In this document: positions 21,290 through 31,747 of the stretch, piece after piece
Layout of the letters: each line of letters starts with the position of its first letter
How positions within the stretch are numbered: the stretch's first letter is position 1
Source: Blastomussa wellsi
Taxonomy: Eukaryota > Cnidaria > Anthozoa > Scleractinia > Plerogyridae
DNA: 64,000 bases
Direction: 5' to 3'
Assembly (NCBI GenBank): GCA_947652115.1
Contig: OX393563.1
Span: 11,345,006 to 11,409,005, forward strand
The notes under the pieces: generated by a model
Databases searched by the model: none
What the model saw: only the letters and a program-made list of their open reading frames with translations
Told to the model about the DNA's origin: nothing
Translations under genes and position numbers: made by a program

Positions 21290-21690
21290 ACATGGATTGC
21301 GGATTTCCTCGAAAAATTAAGCGGATTTGCGGATTTCGAAAATGCAGTGGATCACGGATTAGCTGATAATTTCAGCTCGGATTCCGGACTCTGCATGCCA
21401 TGAAGTTCGGATCGTGGCCTTGGCGTATCTTCCGTTTGTCTCAGTGTTATCGCTTTGTCCATTTTCTGTTTGGACGAGAACCAAACCACTGCTTTACATT
21501 AGAAATGCCGCAAAAAGAAGCAAAGAGACGAAGCCTCTTGAAAAATTGCCATCAAAAACAACATCTGCCGTCCTTTCGGTGAAACTGTTACACCGAAAGT
21601 TTTCAAGGAATGTTGATGCGGATTTGAACGAAAATAGTGGCGGATTGACGGATTTGTCAAAAAAATAGCTTGGATTGGCGGATTCGCGTA
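21290..21690. repeat. Element with iterated GCGGATT motif
   Basis: The left part (ATTGCGGATTTCCTCG, AGCGGATTTGCGGATTTCG) and the right part (GATGCGGATTTGAACG, GTGGCGGATTGACGGATT, TTGGCGGATTCGCG) carry clustered copies of GCGGATT around an unrelated middle. The right end reads CGTACCCTTATTCACCCCCC, similar to the CCCTTACGCCCCCC end of the GCGGTTT element at 54650-55066. A plus frame at 21400-21668 is probably fortuitous. Confidence 0.45.
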
Positions 21691-22800
21691 CCCTTATTCA
21701 CCCCCCTCTTTTAGTACATGCCTGTCGTAACTGCAAGCTTAGAGTTGTACTGTAAATAAAGATACAGTTACGAAATACAGTACATCCACTTTTTTTACAT
21801 GTGAGACATACTCACCCAGTACGCATGAGGCTACTGTACCATAAGGATGTGAAGTCCAAACTCTTACTTAAAGTATAAACGAAATGTTCCACATCCACTT
21901 TTTCCTTCCTTTCTTCCAAGGTTTACATTTTTTCTTTTCTTGGATTCGTCATTTCTACTGCTACACTACCACATTTTTAAGGCACCTGTAAAAGAACCTT
22001 GAAGTAATAGTATTTAGTAAACCACAAACAACTCTGTAAAGTAATTCAGTTATTTATTCTGTAATATTGCAACAGACAAGTCAATACAATAAGCAACCCA
22101 GTAATTGTTAAAAAAAACCAGTAATTGTTATCAGTGTCGGATAACGCCAAAACCGTGTACGCTCTCCTTACAATCCCGTTTTCTTTGAAATGACGTGATA
22201 AAATAAACCTTGCGTTTCTATATATACTGTGATAACGATTGCCAAGTTTTAAGGGGGGAGAACCCTAACTACAAAACGGTTGCTATAAATGACTTCTAAC
22301 CATTATATCTTGGGTTCCCTTTCAATCCTGGGATTATTTTTTCGCCATGCTTGTCAAATATGCATAAATTAGTGAAATGGCCATTTTTTTGCAGGGGGTC
22401 CCACATCTCGGAGGGAATAAAACCTTTCAACCTAATGTTTTGTCTCAATTGTTAACTCATCATATTCAACATTTGTGCCAAGTTTGAGCGACTTGACTCA
22501 CCCCTTGCACGGTTCTCTCGTGGACAAGTTCTTAATTATTTTACTATGAAAAATGTATTCATTACAGTTTTATCCACAATTTACTGAGCAATGGTTAACT
22601 GCTGTCATATGCACACAAGCTTTAGGGGGTATCTTAGTGTACTTTCCCTGGTATATTTGTTTCTAGTCGTTGTGTAATAAACTACCGTTTTAAGACAAAG
22701 TGGAATCCCGATTTTTCTAACCTCAATGGGAAATGAAAATTGGTTGGAAAATTCGGGATGCTAGAGAAATAGGGGTTCGAGGTATCGAGAGGCTTGAGAA

Positions 22801-22985
22801 ATAGACCCTTTTCATAAATGGCTGCCAATTTAAAATTCTTTTGTATGCATTCAAATTAGCCTCACTAAACTCGTTTGGGAGTAAAAATTCTTTTGAATTA
22901 TCAACTCAAAAACGAGGTTAGTCAGGCTAATTTTAATATTTACAAAAGAATTTATAATTTTCAGCCATTTATGAAAAGGGTCTAT
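22801..22985. mobile_element. 185-bp foldback MITE, TA-bounded
   Basis: ATAGACCCTTTTCATAAATG at the left matches CATTTATGAAAAGGGTCTAT at the right as an exact inverse complement. A further inner match exists between TAGCCTCACTAAACTCGTTT and AAACGAGGTTAGTCAGGCTA. The size and TA border fit a mariner-type MITE. Confidence 0.75.
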
Positions 22986-24155
22986 CGGGTTTCACTTTAC
23001 AACCTTCAGGTGCATACAATTATTTCAGCTGTGGATTTTTTTATTAACTGATCAACTCATCTCTTAATGAAAATTATCTTTCCCCAATTCATAGCCTCGT
23101 GGTGATTTTCATCCCACGCTGAAAGTTCTTTTGCTTCGAGAGCCAATCACAGCACGTTAGATAACTGCAATGAATGACACGAATTATACGAAATCAGTTT
23201 TCATTAAAGATACAGAAAACAATAGAGTTGGATTGAGAAGGAGCTTGTCGAGTGATTTCACACGAAGACGCCGCATTTGCAAGGGAGAATTAAAGAATAA
23301 ATACTGGTAAAAGCAGGTTAAACAAGAAAATTTTCATTATTTGTCGCGCGCGCGTATTTTCGTATGTGGTGCGCGTGTTTGGTTTATTTAGTTGACGTGT
23401 ATGCTTAGTTCGCAATTTAACGGTTTAATTTATTTTTCGTTGTTTTCCTTATTACTTTTTCTTGTCAGTAACTGTGCTCACATCGTGGGTGGCTCCACCT
23501 GAAATGTTCTGCAATTGGTATAGGATTTAATGGAGCCGAAACCAATTGTGGAATTACAAGCATTTTAGGCATCCTACTGATGAACGGTTATGGCAATTAG
23601 ATATTTATTACAGGAGCCAACATTGAGATTGTGGTCTGTCGCCTTTGAATTGCTACGAATAACAAAGTAAATAGTATCATAAAATATTGGTTGTGACTAG
23701 AATGGATACTTCAAAATAAGGTGGGACACTTAGCGATGCTTAAGTTCAGTCAGTCACTTTTGTAAAGAACGTCTTTTATATATATGGCTACCTAGTGACT
23801 GGATTAACGGGGTCTCTGGCCACTGATTAAAGGGGCGCCGTCATGGTATGTTAGCGTCATGTTAAAATGCTGATTCATGTTCCTGCATCAATAAAAACCC
23901 AAAAATAATGGTGTAGTTTTATTACCTAGGACTAGCGATATCACTACAATGAAACCGTTTATTGCCGCCTATCACTTAGATGGCAAAAATGGAAATGGCG
24001 AAAAAACAACCAGTTTTTTTCAAATTCTAGAGCTTTTCCTTGAAAATATCGCCATGAATTCATTATGGTTTGCTCTCTGAGCCACAATTAGTTTGATATC
24101 TTCCTGTTAGTTCATCAGCAGCATTTTGAGCACCAGTGAAGGTACCAGGTACCAT

Positions 24156-24177
24156 GGGGGGGGGGGGGGGGGGGGGG
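24156..24177 (+). repeat. 22-base poly-G tract
   Basis: An uninterrupted run of 22 G, one A, then five more G. The tract can form a G-quadruplex and may be an assembly weak point. Right after it, TATCCCGTATCCC-like units repeat to about 24263. Confidence 0.95.
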
Positions 24178-26100
24178 AGGGGGCTGACTATCCTGTATCC
24201 CAATAATTTTTGGCCTAAATATCCCGTATCCCGTTAATTTTTTCCCCCAAATATCCCGTATCCCTAGAACCCCTAATAGGACCTCACAACCATAAAATAT
24301 ATAACACTTGCAAGACCCGTCACAAAGTAGGGGTGGGGTATTCCATGTGTGGGTATGGTGTAGAAGTCGAAAAAAATTTTCTGGTAGTTCTTCTAGTGAG
24401 CAACGAACTCGTCTTACGCTGGTATTTAATAAGATTAATTAAAAATATTATATCTATTTCCCCAGAACACGAAATTCAAAATTACTCAACTTATAAAACT
24501 TTTCGCGTGAGGCAAATGTTTTGTAAAACCTGAACCTCATTTATATACGTAGTCTACAATTAACTGGCTGGTTAAAACGGTAAATTAATACCCTAACCTG
24601 TATTTTTGAGTAACACCATTATCCTGGCGGTTTCCCGTGACATCGTGCCGGATCAGCCACCTTTCTAATTACGAAACGAAGCGATGATTAGACAAGACTA
24701 ATACACAAGCATAAAACAACTGCTTATGCCATCTTGTAGTAAGCGCCAGAATTTTTAGTCATACCGGCCAATAAATGTCGAAGAACGGAGGACAAATTGA
24801 CTGCCCTTGCACCTCCTATCCCTCCCATTCGCTTTACCTCGCGCCCTGTTATTTAAAGGCTAATGCTAAAATGCCAAACGTTTGTTTCTAATCAATTTAT
24901 TCAAATGTACCGTGCGTTCCATTAAATTTGTTCGTTGCAACTCTCTGTGTCAGGCAAAGAATTCTCTCGATTTCTCTTTCATTAGCAACATAGAATGACT
25001 TGATTACCAGCCAAGATAGGCTCGATTACCAGCCGCTGTTCGGGAACCGGAGCCCGCGCTCCTCCCCGAACGCTCGGGGAGGAACGAAGACCGGACTCGA
25101 GAGAGCGGCGGAAATCGAGCCTACAGCCAAGAAGGCCCTTGAAGAAACACATACGTCGACTTCTTCAACCTTGAATGTGCGCGTGCTGACAGCCATCGTT
25201 TCAAGGCAATGCCAAGCCGATAACTACACTCTCTCTGGCTCGATTTGGGCCAAAGGACATCTGCCATGGCGGTCTTCACGTTTTTAGATTCTAATTGCAT
25301 TTTCGTGGCAGGTTTCTTTACTACAGAACGGCATTCAGCCATTAAGTTATTCGCTTGCTCTTCAAGGTGACAGCAAAATACGAATAATTGAATACTAATG
25401 TATCTGCAATTTAAATAAACTATATATCCTTCGACGTCAAAGAAAATGGAAGAGGGGGTGATTACCTGTACTGCCAAAAAACATCTGACTACTTCAGTTG
25501 AAGATCAAATGGTGCGGGCAATGTATGAAAATCCGTTCCTTTAGATGTAGTATTTCTTAAATAAAGTTAGACAATTGTAAGAGCATAAATGAGAAGACCG
25601 CATGGTTTCTTTTCAACTGATAGGTGTCGCCTGAGCACTCCTTCATACCTTATATTTGATCAGTCAGAAACGAGCTATAGGCTCCCACCCAGACTTTCAT
25701 TGTAAACGTTACAGTCAGCTTGTACCGTGCAAAAAATCTACTTGTCTTAACTCGAATTATCAGAGGTGAGGGCCCCATTCACAAAGGGAAATTTAAAAAT
25801 GTTGAAATGCTAACGGTTTATTTTTTGGGCATAAAAGGGTGAACATTTTGATTGACCACCCTTGCGAAAAGTATCGCTGCAGTACTCACTATGGGTCCAG
25901 ATAAACCACTTCAACAGCTGAGCACATCTTAAGTCATCTTTGAACTGTTGACTGTTTTATTATCCAGCACATGCAGCGTGGACTCAAAGGTGTTTAATTT
26001 ATCTACATTATACAACGACTACACGCCTTGGAGTTAAGCACAAAACAATGAACACGTCCGCATAATTCGCCAAGAGTAACTTATATAGGGTAGATGCCAG

Positions 26101-26450
26101 TTAAAGACACGCCTGATTATAGAAATTTTTATGCTCTAATTTCCATATTATTGTGCCAAATGCCACCAAATAAACGAATAAATTTGATAAAAAGATTCCA
26201 CAGAACAAGATAGAACAAGTATTTTGGGGAAGAAGTGCAGGATTACCAGGATGGAAGTGGATTGCAATTCACCAAAATTGATTTCTGGACAGGATTTCCA
26301 GAAATCAAAGCTAAAATTCTGGTGGAATTTTGAATCTTTTAATAGTTATTTTTTCTTCTTAGTTTATATTTCTTTGCTTTCACGATTACAGCAAGCTACA
26401 GGCCATACTTATTAAAATATGATATATCAGGCGTGACAGTGTCCCTTTAA
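26101..26450. mobile_element. TTAA-flanked MITE adjoining another TTAA element
   Basis: The left end TTAAAGACACGCCTGATTAT and right end ATATCAGGCGTGACAGTG plus TCCCTTTAA are inverse complements with small gaps. The right TTAA (26447-26450) is also the left TTAA of the next element. Confidence 0.7.
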
Positions 26451-27190
26451 GGTGGCTCGAATTGACTCACATTCCTTTGGGCACGAATCTGGCACCGATC
26501 ATATTGAGAATGCTGTTTTTTGGACTTCAGGATCGCTTTTCTCGGAAATTTTTGGAAAGACGAAGCGCAAGCTCGGCTCAAGTACGAAGAAATGTATGCT
26601 CGATCAGATGCCGGAGTTTTCGAGGTGAGAATTATGACGGTTTAGTGTCAGTTTGGGCTTGAACCGGACAAGGTCGTGGTCGCCGGCTGTCGTGCTGCCT
26701 GCCTTGTCTCTCTTTCTCTTCTATATGATCTAGGGGTCGATAAATTATCTCGCGAAATGACGCCTTAAACGGCTCAGAACGGGCAAAAAAATAGCACACA
26801 AGACTCAATTAACTTTTCACCTCAACGTTTATTGAACATGTATGATAAACTTAGTATTTAGTATTTTAGAGCAAATCTCGGCCAACTTATTTATGTATAT
26901 CTATATTTCTTTTGTAACCGCCATTGATCGGTGTCACGCAACAAACTCAAACATCGGGTGGTCCGCCTGTGAAGGCAGGCAGCACGACAGCTGGCGGCGA
27001 CCTTGTCCAGCGCAAGCGCAAACTGACGCTAAACCATCACAATTCTCACCTCGAAAACGCCAGCATCTGATCGAGCACAAATTTCTCTTCGTACTTGTGC
27101 CGAGCATGAGCTTCATCCTTACAAAATGTAACGGAACAAGCGATCCTGCAGTCCAAAAATCTGAAGAATGAGAGTCAATTCGAATCTACC
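26447..27190. mobile_element. Long foldback element of the TTAAGGTGGCTC family
   Basis: It begins TTAAGGTGGCTCGAATTGAC and ends GAGTCAATTCGAATCTACC, so the last few bases of the right end are degraded. Arms of about 240 bp pair: TCGATCAGATGCCGGAG near 26603 with CGCCAGCATCTGATCGAG near 27057, and GACAAGGTCGTGGTCGCC near 26667 with GGCGGCGACCTTGTCC near 26993. Same terminal motif as the element at 12517-13039. Confidence 0.75.
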
Positions 27191-27413
27191 AATGGGAGGT
27201 GGCCTTGGGCTTTTGAACTGCCAACGCGGGCCAACGGCAGCATGCGTTGCGATGCGTTGATTGGTAGCGTTGATTGTGTCCAGTTTAGTCCCTAAAAGCA
27301 GAAGTAATTCGTAGAAACTGTTCACTATCATTAAGCTTGCCAGTCAAGGTGTATATTGCACAAATCAACCCCCCTCCCACCCCTAAAAAAACGTCGGTTA
27401 GAACTGTTCAGTG

Positions 27414-28941
27414 CTAGAGGAAATAATTTGGATTCAGACAAGAGGATGAATGCGCCAGACCTTGGGTTGTATGCGGTACCGTGAGGAACATCCCAGGGGA
27501 ACGGATGGAATAAGACGCTCCCGATTCTGATACGTTTGCGGTGTTTGGATGCTGCTGAAAGTGATCACACATGGTTGGCATATCGTAACTGCCACTGTCA
27601 GTGAGCTCCGTTGCGGCTGGAAAATAGTGCGCGGTATTTGGATTCTGAAAATGACCACAAGTGGCGGGAATTTCGCGGTGACAATTACCGGCGCTGGGCT
27701 CTGTTCTGGTGGGAGATGATATATTGCGGCGATACCCATACTGCAACTCGAGCTCTTGGAAGTCAAACTTGTACACGTAATTTTGTCCACGAACCTTTGA
27801 CAAAACTCTCTTTTGGTAGTAGTAACGCAAAGCTCGACTAAACTTCTGGTAAGTCATGTTTGCTCGGCCATTTCTCACGCCCCACAGACAAGCCACTTGG
27901 CTGGGTCGTTTGATGACGAACTGTCCATTTGTTCCCTCCCACGAAATGAGCGACGAGTAGCGAGGGGTTGACAAAATTTCGAGGATGAAATCGAAAAGCT
28001 TAGTTGTTTTGGTGAATTCAGGGAGTAAAACTGCAAAGATTGGTAAAAAAATATGGTGATTAATGCGTGTTTCAATTCTGCATGTTACCACAAAGGGCAC
28101 ACCCCCGGGCATTTCTCCTTTTTTTCTTATTTTGTTGTTTATTCCCCACCCCCGGGCACACAGAAAAAGACAATTCCCCACCCCCGGGCCACAAGTACGT
28201 CATTTTGTGTACAAAATCGAGATTTCTGTAAAAATAGCAAACGACTACGTTTCTGAAAGCGACCACGAAGTCCCTCCCCTCTGTTGACTTAACCACTTGT
28301 TATCGCGACGTCGTCGTTGTAAGGACCCACTTGGTGAGCGTCTACTCACGAGTTTGAACGCTTTTCTAGACCATATATATCATGCATAACAGGGACTACA
28401 TTTATAGCATTTTATAAACAAAACTGAAGGAAAAAATATAACCCTTAGGTCTCGCCACTTCCCCGAAAGAATAGGAAAGAAAGGAGCTTGCAACCAGCGA
28501 ACAGAACAATAAAGGGAAAGTAAAAAGCCTTCAAAAGCATATTTAAATTTTGAAAGATTATTCTTCTCTAACCAGTCGGCTACAATTTTTCCTGGAAATA
28601 GGCATAATTAACAAACTGATTATTTGCAGCAGCTCTAATTCTGAATATAAAATAAAATAAAATGCTGCTAACTGACAAAATGACTCGAAGTTTCTTTCTT
28701 TGCAATAGTGACTGAATAATATGAGTGTGTAAACGATACAAATTTGATTACAAATAACAATCATTTCCTGGCCTCGACGTATTAAAATGCAGTAATCCGA
28801 ATCCAAAATCCATCGCTTCCTGAAGTAAACAAAAAAATTAATCAAGAGTAACTTAATACCTCTATTTCCGTAGCAAAACTCGTTGTGAAGGAGGGAGCAA
28901 TCAGATTTGCTTTCCGATTTAACAGATTTTAGACAAGCCAT
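27414..28941 (-). CDS. ETS-domain transcription factor, two coding exons
   Basis: Exon 1 is 28941-28860 (ATG in AAAATGG; 27 codons plus one base; donor GAG before GTATTA). Exon 2 is 28030-27414 (acceptor TTTGCAG; stop TAG). The split codon G+TT gives Val in frame, so the product is about 232 residues. The ETS domain covers about residues 38-117: KLFDFILEIL, a tryptophan wing (LISWEG), VACLWGVRNGR, the recognition helix MTYQKFSRALRYYY with its two invariant arginines, and VYKFDF at the end. The N-terminus is short and there is no Pointed/SAM domain. The C-terminal part is Ser/Thr/Asn/Pro-rich with two similar CGHFQNPNTA/CDHFQQHPNTA units. ETS proteins bind GGAA/T sites in the nucleus. The subfamily was not resolved (ESE/ELF-like spacing possible). 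Confidence 0.85.
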
Positions 28942-29980
28942 TTTACACCCGAATGCACACACCACAACACTCACTACTTGCACTAAAATTAATTAAAACT
29001 GTATGCAGAAAGCGAGCATTTATGGCGTTTCTTCACCGCAACGCAAATTTAGCCGGCCAATCACACACAACAAACACAATAAATATTTCAATGTTTCCAT
29101 GTAAACGTTACAAAAATTAAACCCTTGCAATGCATCCAGAGGCAATTTGACCAATCGGTGAAAAGCGGGTTTTTCCTTGGCCTTCAAGGTTGAGAAACAT
29201 AGATGGTTGTCAAGGTGATTACTGCCATGGAAACCACAACCGTTTGATAAAATTTACTATTTGTTTTCTTCTGGTCGCTTGGTGACGGAACATTAAATTG
29301 TTTCTCGGTATTTTCTTTAAGAAACATATGAAATTACCAACAGGTTTTGAAAATCTTCGGAAAAAAGAAAAAAATATAGGATTTATATCGTAAAACAAAT
29401 CTGTCATGCCTAGCAATAAAGCGAGTTTTTGTCTAACAACCATAGAGACACATGTTTGCAAATGCCTGAAAAGTGTTTTTCAACCAAATTTCTGACGTAT
29501 TTTCCCTGTGACAACTTATACCATATCACAATAAATATTAGTGTTTTGAAGCGAACGTCACTAAAGAAACCCTTCAAATGCAGCCAACAGGCAATTTGGC
29601 CAATCAGTTTAATGCGCTCTGCTACTTTGTCACCGCATTTTGGGAACAATGGTTGCTATGGCGATGACTACCATGGAAACGAGACGTACATTTTAAAACA
29701 GGCCCAACAAATCCTTTTTTGCATATTTTACTGGCAACGTTGCTTTAAGTCTTCCTCAATTTCTAAATGCTTCGATTTAATCATCCTTCACAATATGGAA
29801 ATTGGTTAGATGCAGAAATGAAATAATGTCAGACCCCTTCCTGTTTATTAAAACATGTTGTTGGAAATTCGGCAGACTAACGTCATTCTACTGAAATAGA
29901 GCCTGTACAGAGATTTTTGTCAAACGTTGCAACCTGGTTGTTTATCTTCTATGAATTTTGAAATATTTAAACTTATAATA

Positions 29981-30011
<31 letters not shown>

Positions 30012-30313
30012 AAATTATAAACCTTTATTTACAATTCAAAGAAACTATTTAGTAACAATCAATTAAAAATTAAAAACGCCAACAGTGCTAAAAGCGAGAT
30101 GACGGGAAAAGTCTTGTTATAGTAATTTACAAGGCTATGATTTTAATAATACTAATAATATTAATAATAAATAAAACACAAGTTCGTGTTCGTGTCTTTT
30201 ACAAACGGCTATTAGCTTTCCGAGCTAACTGAACATAATTTTAATAACAGCGTAGTTCGTTCAAAGAAACCTTGAAACTTGCCAAGGTTTATTCAAGGCG
30301 GGCCTCATTAAAT
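28942..30313. other. Spacer between ETS and ENPP genes with a diverged direct repeat
   Basis: Upstream of the ETS start. Two stretches, about 29050-29240 and 29520-29690, share AATAAATATT, AAACCCTT-CAA-TGCA, CC-A-AGGCAATTTG, CCAATC and TACCATGGAAAC-type blocks in the same order. That indicates a diverged direct duplication of about 190 bp at 470-bp spacing. A (ATA/GATA)n microsatellite lies at about 29978-30010. No gene was seen. Confidence 0.5.
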
Positions 30314-31747
30314 TCAAAGATCCATAATGTGGCCCTGGAATTGCACCACGACGCCATTTGAAATGATCAGTAGGGTTAAAATGTAGCTACAACATGGAGT
30401 CAAAGGTTTTCCTTCACTACTGTCCGTTTCCTTCAACATGTCTTTCACATTGATCAAAGATCCGTTATTGGGTCGTGGATTTATACCTAGCAAATGGCAC
30501 AGCAATGGATAAAGGTCAACAGCCTCAAACTCGCCCATTTCAACACCTTGGCGAAATGCAGGTCCTCGCGCGAAAAATATTGACCACATTTCACGATGAA
30601 CGCTCGGCCAGCCATGAGCTCCGTAAATCAGGGGTATGCCACTTGGCGGAGACTCCGGTACAGACTGGAATACCTGCCATCCAAGGTCCGGCTCGACAAA
30701 TATCGGTGGGATACGTCTGTTATTTTTCCAGTGTAGTTTATCAGGGATGTCCTCCTTTCTGTGTACTTTGATATGCTTGTGTTTAATGCGTGTTAACGCT
30801 TCGTAAACCTCTCGGAATTTGCCATCGAAAGGCCAGACATGCGCCGAGGTTCCGGTTTGAGAAAGAACATATAATGAAGGATCAACGTAGTCATCAAGAT
30901 AAATCTGTCTCGTTTCAGACACATTAGAAATACCGTGATCTGTGACAAAAATCAAGTTGACCTCATCGAGTAGGTTTGAATGCATCAAACGCTCCAAAAG
31001 ATATCCTACAACTTCTCTGTCGATCCGCTTAATCTCGTTCAAATACTCTCGAGAATTAACGCCAAATCTGTGCCCTTGAAAATCTGGCTCCTCGAAGTAA
31101 ATAGCTACAAACCGAGGTGGATCTTCAGAAGTAAGCCATCGAACAACTTGGTCAATTCTAGAATGCCACGGCACTGAATAATTAAAAATACAGTGCACGC
31201 GGTGCGAATGAGAGGTATTCATGGCTAATGGGTCTCTGTTCCTCGCCCGACAGTTCACGTTGCAGATCGGTTTGGCGAAAAACGTCGGCCGATCCTCGTA
31301 ACCGCCCGAACCTGGCCAAAAATATACCCCACTGCTCCCTCCCTGCCTTTGGAGGGTTAACCAGACCGGCTCGGCATCGTTATAGAACTTCGGGTCGTAA
31401 CTAGAGCAATCGCTCTCATAAATAAACCACTCTTTGTAAAGCGGATCGTAGAACACATTGGACACAATTCCATGACTCTCCGGGTAAAGACCAGTCATGT
31501 AGGTATGGTGACTGGGCCACGTCAAGCTCGGAGTAACTGTGCGAATACTCCTGGACTTGATTCCTGTTCGAGCGATGTAGTCGAGGTTCGGAGTGCTCGC
31601 AAGTTTCTTTTCTATAACTTGCCATCCGAAACCATCAAGAGAAACAAGAATCACGGGATAGACTTTGAACGAAGCTGTGGCAAACATTGCAAATAGATGG
31701 AGAATAGTCCAAACCATCACCAAGTCCACTGAAGTTCTTGTTGTCAT
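30314..31747 (-). CDS. ENPP: ENPP-family ectonucleotide pyrophosphatase/phosphodiesterase, intronless
   Basis: A single 477-residue frame with a signal peptide (about 1-25, VMVWTILHLFAMFATAS), a phosphodiesterase domain (about 30-420) and a hydrophobic C-terminus (about 452-470) that could be a GPI signal or membrane anchor. All seven metal ligands of the family are visible. Site 1 is Asp222 and His226 (EEPDFQGHRFG) and His378 (GAHGWPS). Site 2 is Asp38 (SLDGFGW), the nucleophile Thr76 (PSLTWPSHH), Asp270 and His271 (VTDHGIS). Somatomedin-B and nuclease-like domains are absent. Length and plan match ENPP4/5/6 (about 440-477 aa). Such enzymes cleave phosphodiester or pyrophosphate bonds of nucleotides, or choline phospholipids in ENPP6, outside the cell; the substrate is not predictable here. 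Part of the coding sequence (31222-31341) is duplicated at 32827. Confidence 0.92.
   Translation of the reverse strand: MTTRTSVDLVMVWTILHLFAMFATASFKVYPVILVSLDGFGWQVIEKKLASTPNLDYIARTGIKSRSIRTVTPSLTWPSHHTYMTGLYPESHGIVSNVFYDPLYKEWFIYESDCSSYDPKFYNDAEPVWLTLQRQGGSSGVYFWPGSGGYEDRPTFFAKPICNVNCRARNRDPLAMNTSHSHRVHCIFNYSVPWHSRIDQVVRWLTSEDPPRFVAIYFEEPDFQGHRFGVNSREYLNEIKRIDREVVGYLLERLMHSNLLDEVNLIFVTDHGISNVSETRQIYLDDYVDPSLYVLSQTGTSAHVWPFDGKFREVYEALTRIKHKHIKVHRKEDIPDKLHWKNNRRIPPIFVEPDLGWQVFQSVPESPPSGIPLIYGAHGWPSVHREMWSIFFARGPAFRQGVEMGEFEAVDLYPLLCHLLGINPRPNNGSLINVKDMLKETDSSEGKPLTPCCSYILTLLIISNGVVVQFQGHIMDL

Larger units (their letters stand above)
21691..27413. other. Gene-poor, repeat-rich stretch
   Basis: No supported coding exon was found. 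Contents include a short foldback at 22801-22985, a poly-G tract at 24156-24177, clustered TATCCCGTATCCC units at 24190-24263, a GC-rich hairpin near 25065-25083, and two abutting TTAA elements at 26101-27190. Open frames such as 25000-25287 and 26842-27171 lie in repeats. Confidence 0.5.
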
